Positions 56,439 through 63,093 of a stretch of DNA of 64,000 nucleotides are shown here, piece after piece. Source of the stretch: CAILZL01 sp963791615 (GTDB taxonomy: Bacteria > Pseudomonadota > Gammaproteobacteria > Steroidobacterales > Steroidobacteraceae); NCBI GenBank assembly GCA_963791615.1, contig CAWBTE010000008.1, positions 248,001-312,000 of the forward strand. Direction: 5' to 3'. Numbering within the stretch: the stretch's first letter is position 1; each line of letters begins with the position of its first letter. Under the pieces are notes generated by a model. The model searched no databases and was not told where the DNA came from. It saw only the letters and a list, made by a program, of their open reading frames with translations. Both the position numbers and the translations under genes were made by a program.

Positions 56439-57059
56439 TTATTTCCAGTTCATAATATTGATTTTTTCCCTGCAAAAGTCATATTCCTGGTGATCGTTCG
56501 AACTAACGATCACCATTCTTTTTTTACAGTAGTCATTAATGAGCTGATTGTACAGTTCAATACCGGCTGCATCCAGATTTGTGCAGGGTTCATCCAGTAA
56601 AACAATAGCCGTATCAGAAAAAATACATTGCGCCAGCTTTACCCGTTGTTTCATACCCGAAGAATAATAGCGTATCTGTTTATTGGACAGCTTTTTCCAA
56701 ACCAAGAGAAGAAATAATGGAGTCAGTTGTTATGCCCGGTAAAAAGGGTTTAAAGCCATGATGAAAATCCAGAAACTCTTTCAGCGTCATTTCTTCCACC
56801 ACTTCCAAATAAGGAGCGCAAAGAGAAACATGAGTATATACTTCTTCATTCCCAGTTCACTTATTCTCTATTGACTATTCATATTTTTCCTTCATTGATA
56901 TGCATAGCACCCGCTAAGCGCCTGCAGCAACGTACTCTTTCCCGAACCATTCGGCCCGGTGATGGCATAAGATTGTCCTTCTTCAAAAGTGTAAGTAAAA
57001 TGGCGGAAGATCCATTCGCGGTTGAAGCGTTTGCCGGCATCAGATAGAGAGATCGTCAT
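56439..57059 (-). CDS. ABC transporter ATP-binding protein (frameshifted)
   Basis: On the minus strand it starts MTISLSDAGKRFNREWIFRHF at 57059. Walker A GPNGSGKST and Q-loop region follow. After shifts near 56885-56700 come the signature helix YYSSGMKQRVKLAQCIF (SSGMKQR in place of LSGGQ), Walker B IVLLDEPCTNLD and VSSNDHQEYDF (the H-loop His). Corrected length is about 206 residues, a stand-alone ATPase. The degenerate signature is common in small ABC ATPases of heme or lipid exporters. No permease gene is adjacent; its start overlaps the end of lpxA by 20 bases, so the two are probably co-transcribed. Confidence 0.8.
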
Positions 57060-57846
57060 CGCCGTTGCCTTTGGTGAAGCGTTTGATGATACCCCTTCCG
57101 CTTTCACGGATAAAAGTGACGATCTCATCCCGCTCATCTGTAGCGGGCATTTCTTCTTCCAGGTATTCTACCGCCTGCGTGGTATTCATACCTTTATTAT
57201 ATATCACCCGGTAAATATCCAGTATATGATTGATGCGCTCAATACTGAAGCCCCGGCGTTTTAAACCAATTGAGTTTACCCCCGCATAGCTTAAGGGTGT
57301 ACGGGCGGCTTTAATATAAGGAGGCACATCTTTACCTACCAATGAACCGCCACTCAGGAAAGCATGCTGTCCGATATTCACAAACTGGTGAACGGCGCAC
57401 ATACCCCCGATAATAGCCCAGTCGCCGATAGTTACATGTCCTGCTACCTGTGTATTATTGCTCATGATGCAATTATCACCCACCAGGCAATCATGGGCAA
57501 AATGGCAATAGGCCATGATCAGGCAATTTCTGCCGATCACTGTTTTATCCCGGTCCTTGGTTCCCCGGTTTACGGTAACAAATTCCCGGATAGTAGTGCC
57601 ATCCCCGATAAATACATTGGAATATTCGCCCTGGAATTTCAGGTCCTGCGGAATAGCGGCGATGACCGCGCCGGGGAATATCCTGCAATTCTTACCAATG
57701 CGTGCCCCTTCCATGATAGTTACATTGGAGCCAATCCAAGTGCCATCACCTATCTCCACATCCTGGTGAATGACCGTAAACGGATCAACCTTCACATTGG
57801 TGGCCAGTCTTGCATTTGGATGAATATATGTATGCGGATGGATCAT
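57040..57846 (-). CDS. lpxA: Acyl-ACP--UDP-N-acetylglucosamine O-acyltransferase LpxA
   Basis: First committed step of lipid A synthesis: transfers a 3-hydroxyacyl chain to UDP-GlcNAc. Intact, 268 residues. Begins MIHPHTYIHPNARL. The left-handed beta-helix hexapeptide repeats run from about residue 5 to 180 (IGDGTWIGSNVTIMEGARIG, VIGRNCLIMAYCHFAHDCLVGDN). The catalytic His lies in AYCHFAHDC near residue 117-120. The helical C-terminal domain starts GLKRRGFSIERINHI. Length and motifs are normal. Other lpx genes are not in the window. Promoter box TACCTTTG lies 42 bases upstream. Confidence 0.97.
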   Translation of the reverse strand: MIHPHTYIHPNARLATNVKVDPFTVIHQDVEIGDGTWIGSNVTIMEGARIGKNCRIFPGAVIAAIPQDLKFQGEYSNVFIGDGTTIREFVTVNRGTKDRDKTVIGRNCLIMAYCHFAHDCLVGDNCIMSNNTQVAGHVTIGDWAIIGGMCAVHQFVNIGQHAFLSGGSLVGKDVPPYIKAARTPLSYAGVNSIGLKRRGFSIERINHILDIYRVIYNKGMNTTQAVEYLEEEMPATDERDEIVTFIRESGRGIIKRFTKGNGDDDLSI

Positions 57847-57888
57847 GCAGCAGGTTACAAAAAAGCCACGCTTTTAAGCGTGACCGTG

Positions 57889-57896
57889 CAAAGGTA
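57889..57896 (-). promoter_or_regulatory. Candidate -7 box (TACCTTTG) of lpxA
   Basis: An exact TAnnTTTG match on the minus strand. Between it and lpxA the leader contains a perfect hairpin CACGCTT-TT-AAGCGTG (57867-57882), which could affect translation. Confidence 0.5.
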
Positions 57897-57999
57897 ATTG
57901 TTACGGCCAAAAACGGAAGTTTTTTTAGCTATATATAGTTAAAACTCAGGCTGTAGAATTTTTATGGTTATTCCTTGCTGAAAATCGGGCATGCGCCTG

Positions 58000-58007
58000 T
58001 AAATTTG
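58000..58007 (+). promoter_or_regulatory. Candidate -7 box (TAAATTTG) of the AraC-type regulator
   Basis: An exact TAnnTTTG match ending 8 bases before the regulator ATG, so the leader would be extremely short. Confidence 0.45.
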
Positions 58008-58015
58008 TATTCTTC

Positions 58016-58957
58016 ATGCATACTCCTCCGGATATACTCGCACTTTCCTTTAAGCAGGCCCCTATGCAGGAGCAAATGGTATTATTGCATGAAAAGGAGC
58101 AGCAAATGCCGGGATCTGTTCAATATGCCATCAAAAGGTACAGCCATCACCAGCAATGGAATATGGATGATACCGGGATGATGGTCTATCATTATGAAAA
58201 AAGCGAGCCTAAAGAAAATTACCTCGAGCTGAAATTTTGTGTTTTCGGTAATATGTACTGCAAACAAAAGGATACGGAATGTAATATGTGCAGGGCGGGC
58301 TTGTCAAAAAACTGTTCGGATAAAGTGAATAGCGTAGATGTGCTGAGTTTTAAATTTTCCCCGGCGCATTTATCACAGTTTGTAAAGCCACGTCATACAA
58401 CAGATACGCTGAGTGAAGATATCCTGAATTTCAAACGGCCGTCTTCTTTTACCAAAATACTTCCGTTGTGCGGCAAAACAAGGATGGTGATCGAGGCATT
58501 ATTGAATCATAACTATACTGACAGCCTCGAAAATATTTATATCAATGCACAGGTGCAGATGCTGTTGCTGTACAGCATGGATTGTATGATCGGGGAAAAA
58601 GAAATTGATACCGTTAATTGCAAGTTCCTGGCGAATGAGGCTGACAGGGATAAGATCGTGAAAGCAAGAGAAGTGCTGATACAGCATATTGGTGAACCGA
58701 TCACCATCAAAGAACTCAGCCGTAAAGTGGCGATCAACGAATGTTACCTGAAAAAAGGGTTTAAAGAAATGTTCGGTACCACCATATTTGACTTTTATCA
58801 AAGCCAGCGGATGGAACATGCACGCTACCTGCTCTATGAAAAAGGATTAAGTGTGACGGATGTATCCATGATGCTGGGTTATTCATCTATTTCGCATTTC
58901 TCTACTGCATTCAAGAAGCATACAGGGCTGAAGCCCTGTGAACTGTTGTTTCGATAG
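58016..58957 (+). CDS. AraC-family transcriptional regulator with N-terminal cysteine cluster
   Basis: Intact, 313 residues. The C-terminal AraC/XylS domain (about residues 215-313) has both helix-turn-helix units: ITIKELSRKVAINECYLKKGFKEMFG and LSVTDVSMMLGYSSISHFSTAFKKHTG. The N-terminal domain, resembling PchR-type regulators, contains five cysteines: C75, C82, C89, C92 and C100 (around CKQKDTECNMC). That spacing could bind a metal or iron-sulfur cluster, so the signal may be metal, oxygen or redox; this is inference. It is divergent from lpxA and precedes the haem-protein cluster, which it may control. Confidence 0.88.
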   Translation: MHTPPDILALSFKQAPMQEQMVLLHEKEQQMPGSVQYAIKRYSHHQQWNMDDTGMMVYHYEKSEPKENYLELKFCVFGNMYCKQKDTECNMCRAGLSKNCSDKVNSVDVLSFKFSPAHLSQFVKPRHTTDTLSEDILNFKRPSSFTKILPLCGKTRMVIEALLNHNYTDSLENIYINAQVQMLLLYSMDCMIGEKEIDTVNCKFLANEADRDKIVKAREVLIQHIGEPITIKELSRKVAINECYLKKGFKEMFGTTIFDFYQSQRMEHARYLLYEKGLSVTDVSMMLGYSSISHFSTAFKKHTGLKPCELLFR

Positions 58958-59116
58958 ATTTAAGGTAAATTTACTTTCCTTCTTATAATAATTACGGGAC
59001 TATTCCCGTTCTTTTCACAATCGAATCCGCAATTCCCCATTTTATATTTATAAATACGCTCTGTGACAATAGTCACAGGACACATGGCATAATTCTTGAA
59101 TATTCGTTTGTCACAA

Positions 59117-59500
59117 ATGCGTCAAATCCTGCTAATATCAATCATTGGAATCCATCTTATCGGAAATACCAAGATCAGCCAGGTATTCAAATTACCCAAC
59201 CTGATGGATCATTACTTTGAACATCATCGCCAGAACAGGAACCTGAACTTTTTTGAATTTCTTGCCATGCATTACGGGGGCGATGATGGAACTTATGCAG
59301 ATGACGAAAAAGATAGCCAGCTCCCTTGCCATAATTTGCATCATAATACAATTTCAGTTGTTTGTTTCCAAATAGTACAGGATGCGCCTATCCTTGATAT
59401 TGTTACTCTTTACAATGCAAAAGAATATGGAAGACCATTGCAAACTAATCTTCCTCCAAAACACGGGACATCTCTTCTTCAGCCACCGCGACCAGCCTGA
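59117..59500 (+). CDS. Small exported protein of unknown function
   Basis: 127 residues from the ATG at 59117 (MRQILLISIIGIHLIGNTK); a start 21 bases upstream is also open. The N-terminal hydrophobic segment could be a signal sequence. Conserved-looking blocks are KLPNLMDHYFEHHRQNRNLNFFEFLAMHYGGDDG and DEKDSQLPCHNLHHNTISV, with many His. I recognise this as a small Bacteroidota family often found near metal or redox genes, but not its function. The His-rich middle could bind metal. Confidence 0.65.
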   Translation: MRQILLISIIGIHLIGNTKISQVFKLPNLMDHYFEHHRQNRNLNFFEFLAMHYGGDDGTYADDEKDSQLPCHNLHHNTISVVCFQIVQDAPILDIVTLYNAKEYGRPLQTNLPPKHGTSLLQPPRPA

Positions 59501-59694
59501 TTTATTTTTACGATTCGATCTGTAGATTGATACCAGGCTAAATCTTGCCAGGTGTTGATATATATCCCATGATCGTATCAATCCGCCATTTCCTTTTTTA
59601 TTAAACAACGTATTATCAGTCATCTTTTGTAATCATGGATGGTTGCATCCTGCCCGGCATAACGGGTAAGATTGTCTATTAAAAAAATAATTGT

Positions 59695-60399
59695 ATGATG
59701 TACAAACGGATCCTGTTTAAGGCGATCCTTTTATTTGCCGCTGTGCTGATATTCTTCGCCTGTCGTCATCAGTTGGATGGTGTGAATAATGGTAGCAATG
59801 GTGGGACACCTCCGGCAGTTTCCAACTGTAGCCCGGATTCAGTGTATTTCGTAAACGAGGTATTGCCGATCATTTCATCTAATTGTACGATGAGTGGCTG
59901 CCATGATAATGTAACTCATGCGGATGGTGTAAATCTTACTACCTACACTAAGATCATGCAGTATGTTTCTCCGGGTAATGCATCCAACAGTAAATTATAT
60001 AAGGTAATTATCAAAACAAATGGTGACAGGATGCCGCCAGCCCCAATGGCTCCTCTTACAGCTGATCAGAAAGCAAAGATCCAGAAATGGATCAACCAGG
60101 GAGCTAAGAATAATAATTGTGTGGGTAGTTGTGATACAACTGTATTTACTTATAGCGTGGCAGTCAAGACTATCATGAGTAATAAATGCGTTGGTTGTCA
60201 CAACCCTTCCAACATGGGTGGAAATATTGATCTGTCAACATACAACGCTGTAAAGGCTACCGCATTGAACGGTAAACTATATGGTTCGGTAGCCAACCAG
60301 CCGGGATATTCACCTATGCCAAAAAATTCATCCAAACTTCCTGATTGTGAAATACGGCAAATACAAAAATGGATCAATGCCGGATCACTTAATAATTAA
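59695..60399 (+). CDS. Lipoprotein with two haem c-type motifs
   Basis: 234 residues, intact. A lipoprotein signal with lipobox FFACRHQ (Cys near residue 23) is followed by a domain with NEVLPIISSNCTMSGCHDN (a CxxxxCH site, not the standard CxxCH), then TADQKAKIQKWINQGAKN. A second domain has AVKTIMSNKCVGCHNPSN (classical CxxCH) and ends with IRQIQKWINAGSLNN. The pattern of two cytochrome-like modules, each ending in a KWI(N/D)xG helix, is typical of Bacteroidota haem-binding lipoproteins. The first site is atypical, so haem attachment there is uncertain. First of two tandem related genes. Confidence 0.85.
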   Translation: MMYKRILFKAILLFAAVLIFFACRHQLDGVNNGSNGGTPPAVSNCSPDSVYFVNEVLPIISSNCTMSGCHDNVTHADGVNLTTYTKIMQYVSPGNASNSKLYKVIIKTNGDRMPPAPMAPLTADQKAKIQKWINQGAKNNNCVGSCDTTVFTYSVAVKTIMSNKCVGCHNPSNMGGNIDLSTYNAVKATALNGKLYGSVANQPGYSPMPKNSSKLPDCEIRQIQKWINAGSLNN

Positions 60400-60410
60400 A
60401 ATCCAAAATA

Positions 60411-60791
60411 ATGAAAACAATTCTTTCAATTCTTGCAGTAGCCATTTGTGCGGTTTCCTTAACCTCCTGTTATTATGACAAAGAGGAATTATTATATGGC
60501 TCCGGCAACACTCCCTGCACAGATACGGCAGGTGTCGTTTCTTATGCACAGAAAGTAGTACCCATGTTTCAGCAGTATTGCTACAGTTGCCATGCCGGCA
60601 ATTTTCCATCCGGCAACATTGTGATGGGCACTTATGCAACAGATAAAGCTATTGGGCAGAATGGCAAGCTCTATGGTTCTATCAATCATACATCTGGTTT
60701 TTCTGCTATGCCACAGGGGATGCCGAAAATGAGTAATTGCCAGATTGCTGTTGTTAAAAAATGGATAGACACAGGTATGCCGAACAATTAA
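60411..60791 (+). CDS. Haem c-type lipoprotein, single-module relative of the preceding gene
   Basis: 126 residues, intact. Lipobox LTSCYYD (Cys near residue 20), then one module: YAQKVVPMFQQYCYSCHAGN with a CxxCH haem site, GSINHTSGFSAMPQGMPKM (the SAMP or Met-containing loop that supplies an axial ligand) and VVKKWIDTGMPNN. It shares this module with the second half of the preceding gene. The gap between the two genes is 11 bases, so co-transcription is likely. Probably a periplasm-facing electron carrier. Confidence 0.87.
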   Translation: MKTILSILAVAICAVSLTSCYYDKEELLYGSGNTPCTDTAGVVSYAQKVVPMFQQYCYSCHAGNFPSGNIVMGTYATDKAIGQNGKLYGSINHTSGFSAMPQGMPKMSNCQIAVVKKWIDTGMPNN

Positions 60792-60811
60792 AATAATAAA
60801 AAGTAATTACA

Positions 60812-60931
60812 ATGGAGAGTAAAAAAATAATATGGAGAATAATGGTTGGAACACTAATGCTGATTGCATTGGCAGTGGTTTATATTATTATTCCTGCTGT
60901 CATTGCCGGCATCTTTTCACTGGTAAAATAG
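60812..60931 (+). CDS. Tiny single-helix membrane protein
   Basis: 39 codons from the ATG at 60812, MESKKIIWRIMVGTLMLIAL at the N-terminus, then a hydrophobic helix to IFSLVK. A basic N-terminus and one transmembrane segment. It lies 20 bases after the haem lipoprotein gene and 73 bases before the OB-fold gene, in the same orientation. Coding potential is judged only from hydrophobicity, context and the uninterrupted frame. Confidence 0.55.
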   Translation: MESKKIIWRIMVGTLMLIALAVVYIIIPAVIAGIFSLVK

Positions 60932-61004
60932 CGTCAATGAAAAGTTATTTAATGAAACCACATAAGTTCACCTTTTCAAGAACAATATTTTAAATACCAC
61001 CATC

Positions 61005-61460
61005 ATGAAAAAAGGAAAAAAAATACTGATCATCCTGGGTGTGATACTCGTAGTAGCTGCCGCAGCGGCATTCTATATCTATAAAGAGTATAACAGAACG
61101 CATAAAGATACAGCAGACCTGGAGCCGGATTATTCTCTCAGCGCCACTAACCTGATCCAGGAATTTGAAACCGGTGAGCAGGCGGCAAATAAAAAATACT
61201 GGGATAAGATAATAGAAGTGGATGGCGTAGTAAAGGATATTTCAAAGGACGACAAGGGATTTTATTCCGTGGTACTTGGAGATACAGCATCTATGTCGTC
61301 AGTGCGCTGTAGTCTGGACAGTGTACATAATGTAGAGGCGGCTGTATTTAAAAAAGGGAGCACGGCTTCCTTGCGCGGTATTTGCACCGGGTTCAATGCT
61401 GATGAATTACTTGGTTCAGATGTCATCCTGGTTCGTTGCGCAGTCATTTCAAAAAAATAA
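61005..61460 (+). CDS. OB-fold (tRNA_anti-like) membrane-anchored protein
   Basis: 151 residues, intact. The N-terminal anchor KKILIILGVILVVAAAAAFYIY is followed by a globular domain with LIQEFETGEQAANKKYWDKIIEVDGVVKDISKDDKGFYSVVLGD and RCSLDSVHN, the pattern of the OB-fold tRNA_anti-like family (repeated GxV and strand-loop-strand units). Its C-terminus is VRCAVISKK. Function unknown. It lies within the same co-directional module as the haem lipoproteins and YceI. Confidence 0.8.
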   Translation: MKKGKKILIILGVILVVAAAAAFYIYKEYNRTHKDTADLEPDYSLSATNLIQEFETGEQAANKKYWDKIIEVDGVVKDISKDDKGFYSVVLGDTASMSSVRCSLDSVHNVEAAVFKKGSTASLRGICTGFNADELLGSDVILVRCAVISKK

Positions 61461-61486
61461 TTTTAATAAAAACTAAAAACACGATT

Positions 61487-62047
61487 ATGAAAAACCTTTT
61501 AGTACTGCTGGTGGCTATAACATTTTTAGCCAGTAGCGCTCAATCGCAAAAATATTTTACCAAGAGTGGTAAGATCAATTTTGATGCAACATCTTCGGGA
61601 TCTCCTGAAAAGATCGAAGGAGTGAATAAGACTGTTACCTGTGTGGTAGATACCAAAACCGGTAATATGCAGTTTGCTGCTCTTATGAAAGGGTTTGAAT
61701 TTGAAAGGGCATTAATGGAAGAGCATTTTAACGAGAATTATGCAGAGAGTGAAAAATTTCCCAAAGCAGAATTCAAAGGCGCGATATCCAACAATGATAA
61801 AGTCATTTATACAAAAGACGGCACTTATCCGGTGACGGTAAAAGGTAAACTGACCATCCATGGAGAAACAAAAGATGTGGAAACACAAGGCAAACTAACT
61901 ATACAGGGCGGGAAAATAAGTACGGTAGCTGAGTTTAATGTTCTTCTTGCTGATTTTAAAATAGCGATTCCGGGTTTGGTGGCAGATAAAATTTCTACAT
62001 CTGCTAAAATTACAATAAGCTGCTCACTCGAACTATTGAAAGGGTAA
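61487..62047 (+). CDS. YceI-family lipid-binding protein
   Basis: 186 residues, starting MKNLLVLLVAITFLASSAQSQ at 61487 with a clean signal peptide. The YceI-type beta-barrel is recognisable: FTKSGKINFDATSSGSPEKIEGVNKTV, FAALMKGFEFERALMEEHFNENYAESEKFPKAEFKG (the strongly conserved block with E/D-rich helix), and VKGKLTIHGETKDVETQGKLTI. These periplasmic barrels bind long isoprenoid or fatty chains. It is likely co-transcribed with the OB-fold gene before it and the DUF5777 gene after it. Confidence 0.93.
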   Translation: MKNLLVLLVAITFLASSAQSQKYFTKSGKINFDATSSGSPEKIEGVNKTVTCVVDTKTGNMQFAALMKGFEFERALMEEHFNENYAESEKFPKAEFKGAISNNDKVIYTKDGTYPVTVKGKLTIHGETKDVETQGKLTIQGGKISTVAEFNVLLADFKIAIPGLVADKISTSAKITISCSLELLKG

Positions 62048-62060
62048 AATAAAAAACTTA

Positions 62061-62966
62061 ATGATCATGAAAAATTTTGTATTTCGCCTGGCTTTAGCGG
62101 CGGTTGTATTATTCGTCAGTAATGGAGTTATTGCACAAGATGAAGATCTGCTCAAGTTGCTGGGAAACGACCAACCTAAAAAGGAGATCGTCAAGAATGC
62201 ATTCAAATCACCAAGGGTGATTAGCGGTCACTCTATGGAATTCCTGCGCCCGGGTACCATGGACTTCCGCATACTTCACCGTTTCGGGCAACTGAACGAG
62301 GGGTATAAGAATTTCTTTGGATTGGACCAGGCCAGTATGCGTATGGGTTTTGATTTTGGGATATTTCAAAACCTGATGGCGGGATTTGGCCGCAGCACGT
62401 ATAAAAAAGAACTGGATGCCTATATCAAATACGCCCCTTTTCTTCAATCAACCGGTGAAGGGGCTTTCCCTTTTACCATTGCATTGGTTTCCGGCATTAC
62501 TATGGATGGCATGCCATGGGCCGATCCTTCACGCAAGAACTTTTTTACTTCGAAGCTGGCTTATTATTTCCAGGCTATTGTTGGAAGAAAGATCACAGAA
62601 GGGTTTACTCTCCAGCTTTCTCCCACCATGGTGCATAAGAACCTGGTTCAGCTTGGTGCAGAATCAAATAACATCTATGCAGTAGGTGTTGGCGGTCGTC
62701 TTCGCTTATCCAAAAGGATATCCCTTACAGCCGATTATTATCATGTGTATAATCCATTACTGGATATTGAATACCAGGATCCGCTGGCTGTAGGCGTTGA
62801 TATTGAAACCGGCGGCCACGTTTTTCAATTGCATTTTTCCAATTCTACAGGTATGAACGAAAGGGCTTTTATTACTGAGACAACCGGCAGATGGGGAAAA
62901 ACGGAAATACGATTTGGTTTCAACCTGTCAAGGGTGTTCCAGATCAAAAAGAAAAAACTGAAATAA
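62061..62966 (+). CDS. DUF5777-type outer-membrane beta-barrel protein
   Basis: 301 residues, intact, with a signal peptide ending GVIAQ (a second Met two codons in could be the start). Blocks include VISGHSMEFLRPGTMDFRILHRFGQLNEG, MRMGFDFGIFQNLMAGFGRSTYKKELDAYIKYAPFLQ and FQLHFSNSTGMNERAFITETTGRWGKTEIRFGFNLSRVF, matching my memory of the DUF5777 family. Alternating hydrophobic and polar residues through the body suggest a barrel. It ends the module that begins with the haem lipoproteins. Confidence 0.85.
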   Translation: MIMKNFVFRLALAAVVLFVSNGVIAQDEDLLKLLGNDQPKKEIVKNAFKSPRVISGHSMEFLRPGTMDFRILHRFGQLNEGYKNFFGLDQASMRMGFDFGIFQNLMAGFGRSTYKKELDAYIKYAPFLQSTGEGAFPFTIALVSGITMDGMPWADPSRKNFFTSKLAYYFQAIVGRKITEGFTLQLSPTMVHKNLVQLGAESNNIYAVGVGGRLRLSKRISLTADYYHVYNPLLDIEYQDPLAVGVDIETGGHVFQLHFSNSTGMNERAFITETTGRWGKTEIRFGFNLSRVFQIKKKKLK

Positions 62967-63093
62967 CAGCACTTTTAAAAAACCTTTTTGCCAATTAAAA
63001 TTATGCCCGGTAATACCCCACAACAGTATGCCGGGATTTATATACAGTGCGATCCGGTACTTTAATTAAAACGTAAACTTAAAATCACTACTT

